Positions 10,707 to 19,873 of a stretch of 64,000 nt of DNA are shown one piece after another. Made by a program: the position numbers and the translations under genes. The DNA lies in NCBI GenBank assembly GCA_946186915.1, contig CAMHOY010000002.1:143159-207158 (forward strand). The letters run 5' to 3'. The DNA comes from an uncultured Bacteroidales bacterium (GTDB lineage: Bacteria; Bacteroidota; Bacteroidia; Bacteroidales; Paludibacteraceae). The notes under the pieces are model-generated. The model saw only the letters and a list, made by a program, of their open reading frames with translations. It was not told the DNA's origin and did no database searches. Each line of letters opens with the position of its first letter. Positions within the stretch are counted from its first letter, which is position 1.

Positions 10707-11596
10707 TAATATTAAATTGGAATGGGGCGGAGATGCTAAAGAAGTATCTTCCGTCGGTAGTGAAGAATACGCCCGCCTCCTCCCGAAAGGAAAGGGAGAT
10801 AGAGATTATTGTGGCCGATAACGGGAGTACCGATAACAGCCTTGAAGTGCTGGCGAAGGATTTTCCGTCCGTCAAGACCATTGTTCTGGATCAAAACTAC
10901 GGCTTTGCAGAGGGTTATAACCGCGCCATCGCACAGGTGGACAGTGAATATACCGTGCTCCTGAACAGCGATGTAGAAGTGACGGAAGGCTGGTTAGATC
11001 CCCTACTCGCTTATCTCGATACCCACACCGATGTGGCGGCAGTCCAACCGAAGATACGCAGTTGGGTCAGACGTTCTCATTTCGAGCACGCGGGAGCCGC
11101 AGGAGGTTACTTGAGCAAGTTGTACTTCCCCTACTGCCGCGGACGCATTCTATGGCATGTAGAAGAAGACAAAGGACAATATGACACGGCGGCAGAGGTT
11201 GATTGGACCAGCGGTGCGTGTATGTGCGTGCGGACGAAAGTATATAAGGAGTGCGGCGGACTGGACGCAGCGTTCTTTGCGCACATGGAAGAGATCGATC
11301 TATGCTGGCGTATGCGCAATGCAGGTTGGCGCTTGGTATGTCTGCCTCAGAGCGTGGTATATCACCTCGGAGGCGGTGCATTAAGTTATGAGAGTCCGCG
11401 TAAGACCTACCTGAACCACCGTAACAACCTGCTGATGATTTACAAAAACAAGCAGCACCCGTGCGGAGTGCTGTTCGTTCGCGGTCTATTGGACTATGTC
11501 GCCGCCTGTTTCTATCTGCTGCAGGGCCGTTGGGGAGCCTTCAAGGCTGTCTTCCAAGCCCGCAGAGACTATCGTAAGATGAAGAAAGCGTATTGA
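10685..11596 (+). CDS. Family 2 glycosyltransferase
   Basis: The 303-residue protein has a GT-A fold with VIILNWNGAEMLKKYLPSV at the N-terminus, the nucleotide-binding motif VADNGSTDNSL, the DxD-like LNSDVEVT, and the acceptor-side motifs DWTSGACMCVR and MEEIDLCWRMRNAGW. This is the rhamnosyltransferase-like GT2 group that builds surface polysaccharides. A weakly hydrophobic stretch near 265-285 may attach it to the membrane. It ends the cdsA operon. Its stop codon abuts the stop of the convergent gene, inside a perfect hairpin. Confidence 0.92.
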   Translation: MEMEASVIILNWNGAEMLKKYLPSVVKNTPASSRKEREIEIIVADNGSTDNSLEVLAKDFPSVKTIVLDQNYGFAEGYNRAIAQVDSEYTVLLNSDVEVTEGWLDPLLAYLDTHTDVAAVQPKIRSWVRRSHFEHAGAAGGYLSKLYFPYCRGRILWHVEEDKGQYDTAAEVDWTSGACMCVRTKVYKECGGLDAAFFAHMEEIDLCWRMRNAGWRLVCLPQSVVYHLGGGALSYESPRKTYLNHRNNLLMIYKNKQHPCGVLFVRGLLDYVAACFYLLQGRWGAFKAVFQARRDYRKMKKAY

Positions 11597-11609
11597 TTAC
11601 TTCAATACG
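11589..11609. terminator. Hairpin spanning two abutting convergent stop codons
   Basis: CGTATTGA-TTACT-TCAATACG is a perfect 8-bp stem with a 5-nt loop. The TGA of the glycosyltransferase gene (ending at 11596) and the TAA of the minus-strand gene (beginning at 11597) lie inside it, so one structure could end both transcripts. T-tracts are weak on either side. Confidence 0.5.
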
Positions 11610-13069
11610 TATTTATACCCGTTCTGTATAACGATGCCTTTATAGGTGTCGTTTACTTTTCGTCCGAGAACGTCATATAACGGAGCATGGCGATCCATCG
11701 CAGGAACTGTCTCTATACCTTCGGTACTGTAATACTCTGTATCCTCGTAGAAAGGCATGACGCCGTTATAGGTAAAGTTATACGTGTTGTTATCATCACA
11801 GGTGATATAACCGCTGATGGAATAGACTTCGCCATCTTTATTGATCACCAGTTGTCCTTCCGTCTCCATCCACGCGCGGTCATAGGCGCTCTCTCCGTAT
11901 TGATACCACGTAGTCTCACCTAACGAACCGTCCTCCATGTTATATATACCGGCCAGGTCACCTTGTGCGGCAGGGTACAAGTCGAGCGTCAGATAGGGGA
12001 AATCCGGCGAAGCCTGATTATAGAGGTATATCGTATAGTTCGTCTTTCCCTCGTCCGAAGAGATCTCCGACTCATACACGGCGTCCGCTGTGTCGAAGTT
12101 CAGGAAGACTGTCTCGCCGCCGGAAGTGCCGCCATCACAATCCCAAATCTCTTGCGTAGGGTTGGCATCGAAGTAGAAATAGACACTATAGCAACGAAGT
12201 TGCTTCTCGCAGGAAATGGTTACCTTCTTGGCATCGATGTCCGTAATTATCACCGCGGATTCACATTCCTGATAATCCTCCGGGTAGAAATCGTCAGGAC
12301 TGATATAAGCCATGGAACCTTGGTCTGAGGTAGCTTGGAAGAGTTTACGTACCGCGCCGTTGATGACCAATCCTTTGATGGGCTTCGCTGCCTCGAAAGA
12401 GATTGTATAACCTTTGTTACAATTGAAATAGTAGGCCGTGTCATTACTGAGGATGGAGCCCTGCGTACAATGCACGCGGATATTACTGCTCACAAAGATA
12501 TATTCTTTCTTAAAGAAATTCGTATCCGGAGTGATGACAGCGGTAGGTTCACTGTACCAGGCAAAGTCAGGATCCCACTCGGCAGTATCTATTGCCACGA
12601 CATCTGACTGCGGGTTAAGATCTATAGGATCACCATTGACGACTATCTGTATCAGATGGCGCTGCCCGGAGCCCATGGTAAACGTCACCGAAGTAGCATT
12701 ACCACTCCACGTATCAATCGCCTGAAGGCCCTCCTTTGTAGGCACTTCTCCCGGCGTATAGGTACCTGTCGAACAAGTAAGCGCAGCAAACGCTTTGCCT
12801 GTCTTAGAGCAGAGAAGTTGGATGGATGTCAAGTTCTCTCCCGATACTGTGATCGTATTATTGACATATAAACGCATCGCCTTTGTGTACCCGTTGTCCA
12901 GATATGTCGGCGCATTTTGCTTGTTTGTTCCCGCAGCCAAGACAACCGTGATACCGTCGATGGTTTGATTGTCTGAAGCTTGAGATGTGTATTCGAATGT
13001 CGTTGCCGAAAGGTTCAGCGCAATGCCGAGCGCGGCAAACAAAATTAGAAACCGAAACTTAGTCCACAT
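11597..13069 (-). CDS. Secreted protein with possible type IX sorting tail
   Basis: The 490-residue protein has a signal peptide (about 1-22, ending LSA) and no recognisable enzymatic domain. Its middle is beta-rich with many Thr/Asp/Tyr residues. The C-terminus, LYDVLGRKVNDTYKGIVIQNGYKYVLK, resembles the short DxLGRxV...GIVIxNGxK tails found on Bacteroidales secreted proteins and linked to type IX sorting. It overlaps the upstream Wzi-like gene by 25 bp and is presumably in its operon. I do not recognise a function; a carbohydrate- or matrix-binding role would be a guess. Confidence 0.75.
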   Translation of the reverse strand: MWTKFRFLILFAALGIALNLSATTFEYTSQASDNQTIDGITVVLAAGTNKQNAPTYLDNGYTKAMRLYVNNTITVSGENLTSIQLLCSKTGKAFAALTCSTGTYTPGEVPTKEGLQAIDTWSGNATSVTFTMGSGQRHLIQIVVNGDPIDLNPQSDVVAIDTAEWDPDFAWYSEPTAVITPDTNFFKKEYIFVSSNIRVHCTQGSILSNDTAYYFNCNKGYTISFEAAKPIKGLVINGAVRKLFQATSDQGSMAYISPDDFYPEDYQECESAVIITDIDAKKVTISCEKQLRCYSVYFYFDANPTQEIWDCDGGTSGGETVFLNFDTADAVYESEISSDEGKTNYTIYLYNQASPDFPYLTLDLYPAAQGDLAGIYNMEDGSLGETTWYQYGESAYDRAWMETEGQLVINKDGEVYSISGYITCDDNNTYNFTYNGVMPFYEDTEYYSTEGIETVPAMDRHAPLYDVLGRKVNDTYKGIVIQNGYKYVLK

Positions 13070-14925
13070 GTGAAAGTGAATTTTTGTCCCTGCAAATAGA
13101 CAGGGGTGTATTTGTTCAAGTAATAGTTTTTGAGTTCGTCACCCGCGAGGTTCATGGACGTACCATCGGCGTACCATCCGCGGTCTTCCGCAGGAATGCG
13201 CTCTGAGGTAGGCGCGAACGCACGGATATTCGAGTACTCGAACTCAACGTGCGCATAGCAGTTATTGAAGACCTCATAGACCGCGTGGAAACCGATAATA
13301 TCACTACGCCATATTTTCTCGCTGAACGGTTTCTGCGCAAGTACGGGATGCTCTGTTCCGCCCGTAGAGCGGATATAATTGCGGATATAATCGTAGGCGC
13401 GATACTTTGTATCGCCTGTATAATCCAACATCAGTCGCAGACTGCGCGTAGGACGGTAGGACAGTTGTACAAAGATACTCTGCGCGTTGTCGCCCATGTA
13501 ATGGCCCATATTAAAGGAATTGGAAGTGTAGTCCAGTACCTTTATCGAGTGTTGGTAGCACGCGATGTACGAGCGCGTGAACTCTCCTCGCAGAGCGAGT
13601 CCCTTCACCGGCCATCCACTCCAGTTAAATCCGACAAGATAGGAGATAGGATTACGTTCCGGATTAGAGGGTTTGAGTCGCGCAAAGTTGAACTCATCGA
13701 GGAAGAACGATCCGTAGAGACGGAGGTGATCCGTAGGACGGACGGTGATGGTAGCGAAGACCTGCGAGTTCTGGTTCTCGGAGTTGATACCTTTTGTCAT
13801 GAGGTGGTCCAAGGACTTGAAGAACGCGATAGGGATGAAGTATGCCGCCTGTACGTTACGCTCTGCGTAAATAATGGAGTTACCAAAACCGAACTGCACA
13901 TACTTGCAAGGCATGAACGTAAACATGTTCGCCGCCATAAATTTGTTAGCGGGGCGGTACTGACGTGTCTCCACTCCTTCATCCGCACGCTCTACGTAAT
14001 AATACGTAGAGTCCACGACATTACTGGGTAGCCATGCATGAAAATAGTCGAACTGGAACCATTTACAGGGGGTGAGTTGAAGGGTTACCATCGGTACGGC
14101 AGGGTTGTGAGCCGAAAGGATATTCGAGCAGTGCTGTGCGTCTCCCCACGTGATACGTTCACGCTGCACGCCGATAGAGCCCCACCACGTGTAGAGAGAA
14201 AGGCCACCGCGCGAATCGGAGAAGTCACCTCCGTAGGTAGCCTCTTTGTACTGTACACCGGGGATGTTATTCAATGCCGGCGTACCGACCATCGTCTCCC
14301 CTACCCGCGTCCAACCATAATGGATCTTCGAGCCCTGCATGCCTTGTCCTCCCCAACTATTATCACGGATAGAACCCCAGATGGAAAGGTGCTTAGCGAT
14401 ATCCATTTGGATATCGATACCGAACCAACGGTGTTGAAGCAGGCCCTTCTGATTCACATACAAGTCCATTCCCAAGATCGGACGCACACGCATCTTGAAC
14501 ACCTTGTCCTTGGTCAGGATGTGCAGCGACGGATCCGCCAATGAGAGATTCGATACCGGCGTGATCCATTGCGTGACATGACGATGGCCGTAACTGGAAT
14601 ATACAGGAAGCGTGTCGCATTCCAAGGCATAGTCCTGCAAATAGAATTGCAAGTCATCGCGTTGCCGTCTATTGAGCAACGAGTCCTTACTCTGCGCCTC
14701 CACCAGCAGGCGCGCGATATAATCCCGTGTGTAAGGTTTGACTGCCGAATTGGAGCGGATGACGCCGTCGGTAGTCAACTCCTCGAGAAAATCATAGATT
14801 TCCGTATATTCGATGGCCTGCGGGATACGTTGGGCATAGGAAAGTGAAAAATGAAAAATGAAAAATGAAAGGACCATCAAGCCCTGCCATTTTATAGGTA
14901 ACAGTTTAACGCTTTTCATAATCAT
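13045..14925 (-). CDS. Outer-membrane beta-barrel protein, Wzi-like
   Basis: The 626-residue protein has a signal peptide ending SYAQ (about residue 32) and a mature part of amphipathic strands ending in the aromatic residue of GLSFGF, as in outer-membrane barrels. The overall pattern (an N-terminal helix-rich segment, then strands such as SLYTWWGSIGVQRERITWGD and DHLRLYGSFFLDEFNF) fits the capsule-assembly Wzi family of Bacteroidota, but I hold this assignment loosely. The signal peptide is encoded by repeat DNA nearly identical to that of the genes at 5439 and 32868. The upstream gene is the OmpH/Skp chaperone, which would help its folding. Confidence 0.65.
   Translation of the reverse strand: MIMKSVKLLPIKWQGLMVLSFFIFHFSLSYAQRIPQAIEYTEIYDFLEELTTDGVIRSNSAVKPYTRDYIARLLVEAQSKDSLLNRRQRDDLQFYLQDYALECDTLPVYSSYGHRHVTQWITPVSNLSLADPSLHILTKDKVFKMRVRPILGMDLYVNQKGLLQHRWFGIDIQMDIAKHLSIWGSIRDNSWGGQGMQGSKIHYGWTRVGETMVGTPALNNIPGVQYKEATYGGDFSDSRGGLSLYTWWGSIGVQRERITWGDAQHCSNILSAHNPAVPMVTLQLTPCKWFQFDYFHAWLPSNVVDSTYYYVERADEGVETRQYRPANKFMAANMFTFMPCKYVQFGFGNSIIYAERNVQAAYFIPIAFFKSLDHLMTKGINSENQNSQVFATITVRPTDHLRLYGSFFLDEFNFARLKPSNPERNPISYLVGFNWSGWPVKGLALRGEFTRSYIACYQHSIKVLDYTSNSFNMGHYMGDNAQSIFVQLSYRPTRSLRLMLDYTGDTKYRAYDYIRNYIRSTGGTEHPVLAQKPFSEKIWRSDIIGFHAVYEVFNNCYAHVEFEYSNIRAFAPTSERIPAEDRGWYADGTSMNLAGDELKNYYLNKYTPVYLQGQKFTFTCGLSFGF
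14841..14872. repeat. TTTTTCA heptamers encoding a signal peptide
   Basis: On the minus strand, TTTTTCA-type 7-bp units encode the hydrophobic core FFIFHFSLS of the Wzi-like protein. The preceding bases GGGCTTGATGGTCCTTTC match the signal-peptide DNA of the PorT-like gene and the TPR gene. Confidence 0.85.
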
Positions 14926-14953
14926 TTCCTTTCCATTTCCAGTTTTTCAATTT

Positions 14954-15580
14954 TTACTTGCTATAACGGGCGTTGAGCGCTTCGATCACCTCATCGGTGA
15001 TGTCATAGCCGGCTACTTTGTTCATCAGCACCGCGTCGTTGAGCACGAGGTGATAACGTCCGTCGGCATTGTACTCGCGCAGATAAGCCTGAACAGAGTC
15101 TTGAAGCTGTTGGGTAAGAGCTGCCTGCTCGTTCATAAAATCAGCGCTCAGTTTCTGACGGAGGTTCTCCAAATCCTGCTGTTTTGCCATGAGTTGCTGC
15201 TCTTTCTTCTGCAGACGAGCCTGCTCGCTCTCCGCACGCTCACGGCTCAAGAAAGCGTTCGCTTCGAGTTTGCGCTGGAAGTCAATGACATCTTTCTGGA
15301 AGGTCTCTGCCTCTTTCTGCAACGATTTTGCTTTTGTGTCCAATTTAACCGTTGACTCCTCATAACTGCTCATGAGTTTTTCCGAAGCCTCTACCGCGAG
15401 GGTGTAGTGTTTGAGGATCGAGTCCGTGTTGATGATGGCGATCGGGAGAAGTTCTCCTTCCGCAATAATTTCCTGGCTATCCGCTTTTTTTGCTTGCGGA
15501 GTAGCAGTAAAGAAAAGCACAAACAGGGCAACGACTGCGGCTGCCAAAATCGACTCTACGATGATTGTAATTTTGTTCAT
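14954..15580 (-). CDS. OmpH/Skp family periplasmic chaperone
   Basis: The 208-residue protein has an N-terminal membrane/signal segment (about 5-25) and a long coiled-coil region (about 70-150, with KLDTKAKSLQKEAETFQKD and QARLQKKEQQLMAKQQDLENL), then a conserved end GYDITDEVIEALNARY. This is the Skp fold: a trimeric jellyfish-shaped holdase for unfolded outer-membrane proteins. The uncleaved-looking hydrophobic segment, followed by a Lys-rich linker, may keep it anchored. It lies between a small membrane protein (5 bp upstream) and the Wzi-like barrel protein. Confidence 0.9.
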   Translation of the reverse strand: MNKITIIVESILAAAVVALFVLFFTATPQAKKADSQEIIAEGELLPIAIINTDSILKHYTLAVEASEKLMSSYEESTVKLDTKAKSLQKEAETFQKDVIDFQRKLEANAFLSRERAESEQARLQKKEQQLMAKQQDLENLRQKLSADFMNEQAALTQQLQDSVQAYLREYNADGRYHLVLNDAVLMNKVAGYDITDEVIEALNARYSK

Positions 15581-15585
15581 AAGTG

Positions 15586-15792
15586 TTATAATTTTTTAGT
15601 GTCTATTTGTTTCAATTTCTTACGTCGCAACTCTTTATCCTGAGCGGTAGAGCAATGAATATGATCCTTGCGCATACGCTCGTTCTCATGAATATGTTGC
15701 GAGCGGAAGGAATGGTCTTTACGGAAGATCACCCCTACCGAGAGGAGCAACATCGCTGCCGCGACAAGAGCTATGACGAGTATAATTTTCAT
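15586..15792 (-). CDS. Small membrane protein, unknown function
   Basis: From the ATG at 15792 the product has 68 residues: one N-terminal membrane segment (MKIILVIALVAAAMLLLSVG) and a basic, His-rich tail (SQHIHENERMRKDHIHC). A longer frame opens at 15867, but its extra codons cover the promoter -7 box at 15821-15814 and heptamer repeat DNA, so the shorter start is preferred. It is 5 bp upstream of the OmpH gene and starts that operon. I recognise similar small proteins in Bacteroidales but no function. Confidence 0.7.
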   Translation of the reverse strand: MKIILVIALVAAAMLLLSVGVIFRKDHSFRSQHIHENERMRKDHIHCSTAQDKELRRKKLKQIDTKKL

Positions 15793-15813
15793 TTTTGCAC
15801 ACAAAATAGCATG

Positions 15814-15821
15814 CAAAGGTA
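15814..15821 (-). promoter_or_regulatory. -7 element of the small membrane protein/ompH operon
   Basis: TACCTTTG on the minus strand is followed by GCATGC and, 22 nt later, the ATG at 15792. No TTGCRTAT lies 23 nt upstream; that position is occupied by TTTCAAC heptamers. The promoter is therefore incomplete compared with others in the window. Confidence 0.55.
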
Positions 15822-15827
15822 CAAAGA

Positions 15828-15865
15828 AAAGTTGAAAGATGAAAGTTGAAAGTTGAAAGTTTTTC
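15828..15865. repeat. TTTCAAC heptamer array in a promoter region
   Basis: On the minus strand, about five 7-bp units (TTTCAAC, TTTCATC) lie directly upstream of the -7 box of the small-membrane-protein operon, where a -33 element would be expected. Confidence 0.8.
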
Positions 15866-15913
15866 ATTTTTCGGCATGAAATGCATTTTTTTTCAAAAAT
15901 AATGCGCGCGTAC

Positions 15914-15944
15914 TTGCGTATATGAAACTATTTTTGTATCTTTG
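15914..15944 (+). promoter_or_regulatory. Promoter of the bactofilin gene
   Basis: TTGCGTATAT (15914-15923) and TATCTTTG (15937-15944) have the 23-nt offset. The start codon of the bactofilin gene is about 33 nt after the expected transcription start. This is the last clear promoter before the 25-kb co-directional run. Confidence 0.85.
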
Positions 15945-15983
15945 CACGCTAATTTTGTGAAATACATTTAAAACTGAAATATT

Positions 15984-16355
15984 ATGGCAAATGAGAAACA
16001 ACAAAGCGGATTGATGTTCAATGCATTAACCGCAGGCAGCAAGATCGTCGGCAGTATTACTGCAGACAGCGATTTCCGTATCGATGGTATGATTGAGGGT
16101 GATTTGAATTGTAGCGGAAAAGTAGTTATCGGCGAGGCCGGTCGTGTCAAAGGTACAATCGTGTGCCAGAACGCAGAGATTATGGGTTTGTTGGAAGGCA
16201 AGATCAACTGCCGTCAGCAGTTATCGCTTCGCGCAAGCGGTAAGATACAAGGCGATGTACAGACAAAGACCTTGATTGTAGAGCCGGGTGCATTGTTCAA
16301 CGGTACATGTGCAATGGGCGGCGTAGGTGCAGAGAAAGTTGCAGAAAAGAAGTAA
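15984..16355 (+). CDS. Bactofilin (polymer-forming cytoskeletal protein)
   Basis: Bactofilins form nucleotide-free filaments at the membrane and take part in cell shape or wall synthesis. The 123-residue protein has the expected short polar N-terminus and a right-handed beta-helix core (about 20-115) of repeated hydrophobic rungs: GSITADSDFRIDGMIEGDL, SGKVVIGEAGRVKGTIVC, NAEIMGLLEGKINC, LSLRASGKIQGDV. Length is typical. It has its own promoter and is followed after 102 bp by the DUF1015 gene. Confidence 0.93.
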   Translation: MANEKQQSGLMFNALTAGSKIVGSITADSDFRIDGMIEGDLNCSGKVVIGEAGRVKGTIVCQNAEIMGLLEGKINCRQQLSLRASGKIQGDVQTKTLIVEPGALFNGTCAMGGVGAEKVAEKK

Positions 16356-16457
16356 ATTAAAAATCACGCGATATATACAAAGTATATATAGGGGTTGGCA
16401 GGATACGATATACCCCTGACTTACTCCCGATATTACCCACGAAACAATTTGTGATTT

Positions 16458-17759
16458 ATGAAAATTAAGCCTTTTAAGGGAATCAGACCGCCGAAAGAGT
16501 TGGTGGAACAAGTGAGCAGCCGTCCGTATGATGTATTGAATTCGGAGGAGGCACGCAAAGAGGCGGCCGGCAATCCGAAGAGTCTGTACCATATTATCAA
16601 GCCGGAGATCAATTTTGCGCCCGGCACGGATGAGCATGACCCGCGAGTGTATGAGGCTGCCAAAGAGCAGTTTGAGAAATTCAAAGCGGAAGGTTGGTTA
16701 GTGCAGGACAAAGAGGAACGGTATTATGTGTATGCACAGACGATATTAGGCAACCAGCCTTCAGCGATCAGCAGCCAGCAGGACAAGACACAATATGGTT
16801 TGGTTGTCGGAGCATGGGTCGATGATTATTTGGAGGGGCGTATCAAGAAGCATGAATTGACGCGTCGTGACAAAGAAGAAGACCGCATGAAACATGTACG
16901 CGTACTGAATGCGAACATGGAGCCTGTCTTCTTTGCCTACCCTCACCGGGATGACTTAGACGCTATCGTTGCTCGTGTATGTGCCGGTACACCCGAATAT
17001 GATTTCGTGGCAGCGCCGGAAGGATTCAGACATACTTTCTGGGTCATCGAAGACAAAAAGACAATTGAGCGAATCACGGAGATTTTTGCTGAGATTCCTG
17101 CGATGTATATCGCGGACGGGCACCATCGAAGTGCAGCCGCAGCAGGTGTAGGAAAGGAATTAAAAATTAAAAACTCAAAATTAAATATTAATAATCCCGA
17201 GTACGAGTACTTCTTAGCGGTGTGCTTCCCGGACAATCAATTGAACATCATCGACTATAACCGCGTGGTGAAGGACTTGAATGGCTTGACGAGCGAGGCG
17301 TTTCTTGAGAAGTTGAAAGAGGATTTCGAGATTGAGGAATATCAAGATACCGATATATCAAATGATTTCTCCAAAGTAAAACCCAAAGGATTGCATAATT
17401 TCTCGCTGTACTTGGACGGGCATTGGTATTCGCTTACGGCAAAAGAAGGCAGATATAATGATGCGGATCCGATCGGCGTGCTGGATGTTACGATCTCGAG
17501 CAATCTGATTTTGGACAAGATCTTAGGCATCAAGGATCTGCGTTCTGACAAACGCATTGACTTCGTAGGCGGTATCCGCGGACTCGGTGAGTTAAAGCGT
17601 AGAGTGGACAGCGGAGAAATGCGCATGGCGCTGGCGCTCTACCCTGTTACCATGCAGCAGATTATTGACATCGCTGACAGCGGAAATATCATGCCTCCCA
17701 AGACCACATGGTTTGAACCGAAGTTACGCTCGGGGCTGGTTGTTCATGAGCTAAATTAG
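16458..17759 (+). CDS. DUF1015 family protein with two micro-repeat insertions
   Basis: The 433-residue protein is a clear member of the DUF1015 family: the N-terminus KPFKGIRPPKELVEQVSSRPYDVL, the central motif IADGHHRSAAAA and the late motif DFVGGIRGLGELKRRVD are all present. The biochemical role of the family is not established to my knowledge. Two loops are made of micro-repeat DNA: NQPSAISSQQDK (CAG heptamers, about residues 98-109) and ELKIKNSKLNINN (AATTAAA heptamers, about residues 234-246), the second right after the conserved GHHR region. Reading frame is kept. The PorE-like gene follows after 9 bp. Confidence 0.9.
   Translation: MKIKPFKGIRPPKELVEQVSSRPYDVLNSEEARKEAAGNPKSLYHIIKPEINFAPGTDEHDPRVYEAAKEQFEKFKAEGWLVQDKEERYYVYAQTILGNQPSAISSQQDKTQYGLVVGAWVDDYLEGRIKKHELTRRDKEEDRMKHVRVLNANMEPVFFAYPHRDDLDAIVARVCAGTPEYDFVAAPEGFRHTFWVIEDKKTIERITEIFAEIPAMYIADGHHRSAAAAGVGKELKIKNSKLNINNPEYEYFLAVCFPDNQLNIIDYNRVVKDLNGLTSEAFLEKLKEDFEIEEYQDTDISNDFSKVKPKGLHNFSLYLDGHWYSLTAKEGRYNDADPIGVLDVTISSNLILDKILGIKDLRSDKRIDFVGGIRGLGELKRRVDSGEMRMALALYPVTMQQIIDIADSGNIMPPKTTWFEPKLRSGLVVHELN
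16752..16782 (+). repeat. CAG-type heptamer array inside the DUF1015 gene
   Basis: Four 7-bp units (CAGCCTT, CAGCGAT, CAGCAGC, CAGCAGG) are read in frame as QPSAISSQQ. Protein insertions of the QPSAIS type are a known hallmark of intragenic micro-repeats in other bacteria. Confidence 0.8.
17159..17196 (+). repeat. AATTAAA heptamer array inside the DUF1015 gene
   Basis: Units AATTAAA, AATTAAA, AACTCAA, AATTAAA and TATTAAT are read in frame as ELKIKNSKLNINN. The local AT content is far above that of the surrounding gene. Confidence 0.85.
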
Positions 17760-17768
17760 AAATTTAAA

Positions 17769-19838
17769 TTGAAAATCAGAAGAAACATATTATTCCTTTG
17801 CACGTTGTGCATTGCGGGATTGTCTCTGTCCGGTTGCAGTATTCAGCAGCGTGTGAAGCGTGCGGATAAGAAGTTCGCTATCGGCGAGTATTACACCGCC
17901 GCTGATCTCTATAAGCAGTGTTACAGTCGTTTGAACACGAAAACCGACCGTGCGCTGAAGGGATACGTAGCTTTCAAGCAAGGCGAGTGTTACCGTATTC
18001 TGAACAACCCCCGTGCCGTCAATTGTTACCAGAGTGCATTACGCTGCAAATACCAAACGCAGGACTCTATCATCTTCTTGAATGCCGGCCTGGCATTGCA
18101 GTACCAGGGCAAATACAAAGACGCGGCCAAGAGTTATGAACTCTATCTTGAGTCACATCCGGATAATTACGTCGCGCAGGCAGGCAAATACGCTTGCAAC
18201 AAGATTGACGAGTGGAAGAAAGAGGGTTCAAGATACAAGGCGTCCGAGGCGAAGGAGTTTAACCAGCGGCGTACAGGCAACTTCGCGCCGATGTTTATCG
18301 GGAGCCAAACAGACGCGCTCATGTTCACCAGTAACCGTCAAGAGAAGCAGAAGGGTACTAAGAAATTCAAACGGCCGAGCAACGTGACGGGTCAGCAACT
18401 CTTTCAGTTATACCAGACGCGTAAGAATGCTGCAGGAGAATGGGGCGAGATCACTTTGGCGGAAGGATTGTATGGCTCTGCGGAAGGAGACCAACAACAG
18501 AATGACTCGACCGACAAACAAGCCGGCAATGCCGAGATTGGTGTTTGCAGTTTTACAAAAGACGGCCGCACCATGTATTTCACGTACTCCAAGCCTATTA
18601 ACGGAAAAGATTTAGGTGCCAAGATTTACCGCAGCGAGCGTGCGAGCGGTGAATGGAGCGAGCCACAGGAAGTGAAGCTTTTTGCAGACAGTTCCATCAC
18701 AGTGGGTCATCCGGCATTGAATGCGACGGCTGATACCCTTTATTTCTCAAGCGATGCACCGGGAGGCGAAGGAGGGAAAGATATATGGATGGCGGAATTG
18801 GACGGCAATGCGTGGGTAAACGCCCAACCTATGGGAAAAGGTATCAACACCCCGGCCGATGAGATGTTTCCATATGTACATGAAGACGGTTCATTGTTCT
18901 TCGCATCCAATGGTCATCCCGGTTACGGCGGATTAGATATCTTCAAGGCCTTCCGGGATACAACACGCAAAGACACGACCGTGTGGGTACTATATAACAT
19001 GGGTCCTACCTTCAACGGTGTCGGTGACGATTTCGGAATTACCTTTGCCGGAAACAGTCAAGAGGGCTTCTTTTCCTCCAATAAGGGAGATAAAAAAGGT
19101 TATGACAAAATCTACCGGTTCTGGTTGCCGGAGATGGAATTCATCGCAGAAGGAACAGTGAATGACGAGTTAGGCAATCCCATCTCGGATGCCAAGTTAC
19201 GATTGGTTGGTAGCGACGGAACAATCAGTAAAGTGAATGCCCGCCGTGACGGCACATATAAGATCAAGCTTAAGAAAGACGTGAAGTACGTTATGTTGGC
19301 GACCGCTCGCGGGTTCCTGAATGCCAAGCAACAATGGAACACTTTGGATCTGAAAGACAGCAAGACCTACACGATGGATTTTGCATTGAGTCCGATCAGC
19401 CGACCGGTTAAGATGGATAATATCTTTTATGAATTCGGTCGTTGGGAACTGACCAAAACCTCCGAGACAGAGTTAGACCGTCTGGTGAAGTTACTGAATG
19501 ACAACCCGAATATCACGATAGAACTCTCGGCGCACACGGATTTGGTTGGCAACGAGCAGTTCAACCTTGAGTTGAGTCAGAAACGCGCCCAGAGTTGTTG
19601 CGACTACCTGATAGCGCACGGCATTGAGAAAGAACGTCTGACTCCGGTTGGATACGGTAAGAGCAAACCCGTCATCGTGGACAAAGCGCTGAACAAGCAG
19701 TATTCATGGCTGCCGATAGATCAGGCTTTGGACGAGACCTTTGTATTAAGTTTGCCGGCTGACAAACAGGAGATATGTAACCAGATCAACCGACGGACAG
19801 AATTCAAAGTGGTGAAAACAACCTATAATTTGTATTGA
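17769..19838 (+). CDS. PorE-like lipoprotein: TPR, beta-propeller, CRD, OmpA domain
   Basis: The 689-residue product carries a lipoprotein signal (LSLSGC, Cys23), TPR helices (about 30-150), a PD40-type beta-propeller (about 170-440, blades such as [54 protein letters not shown]), a carboxypeptidase-regulatory-like domain (about 455-535) and a C-terminal OmpA peptidoglycan-binding domain (about 550-645, with [20 protein letters not shown]). This exact order is that of PorE, a periplasmic lipoprotein of type IX secretion in Porphyromonas. The TTG start at 17769 is the only one giving a full lipoprotein signal. ThyA follows after 35 bp. Confidence 0.85.
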   Translation: MKIRRNILFLCTLCIAGLSLSGCSIQQRVKRADKKFAIGEYYTAADLYKQCYSRLNTKTDRALKGYVAFKQGECYRILNNPRAVNCYQSALRCKYQTQDSIIFLNAGLALQYQGKYKDAAKSYELYLESHPDNYVAQAGKYACNKIDEWKKEGSRYKASEAKEFNQRRTGNFAPMFIGSQTDALMFTSNRQEKQKGTKKFKRPSNVTGQQLFQLYQTRKNAAGEWGEITLAEGLYGSAEGDQQQNDSTDKQAGNAEIGVCSFTKDGRTMYFTYSKPINGKDLGAKIYRSERASGEWSEPQEVKLFADSSITVGHPALNATADTLYFSSDAPGGEGGKDIWMAELDGNAWVNAQPMGKGINTPADEMFPYVHEDGSLFFASNGHPGYGGLDIFKAFRDTTRKDTTVWVLYNMGPTFNGVGDDFGITFAGNSQEGFFSSNKGDKKGYDKIYRFWLPEMEFIAEGTVNDELGNPISDAKLRLVGSDGTISKVNARRDGTYKIKLKKDVKYVMLATARGFLNAKQQWNTLDLKDSKTYTMDFALSPISRPVKMDNIFYEFGRWELTKTSETELDRLVKLLNDNPNITIELSAHTDLVGNEQFNLELSQKRAQSCCDYLIAHGIEKERLTPVGYGKSKPVIVDKALNKQYSWLPIDQALDETFVLSLPADKQEICNQINRRTEFKVVKTTYNLY

Positions 19839-19873
19839 CCGGAGAGCCTCCGGAGGCAAACAAACACCAAATA

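Noticed and set aside
15793..15867. Upstream start for the small membrane protein
   Set aside because: The extra codons cover a -7 promoter element and heptamer repeats, so they would not be part of the transcript.
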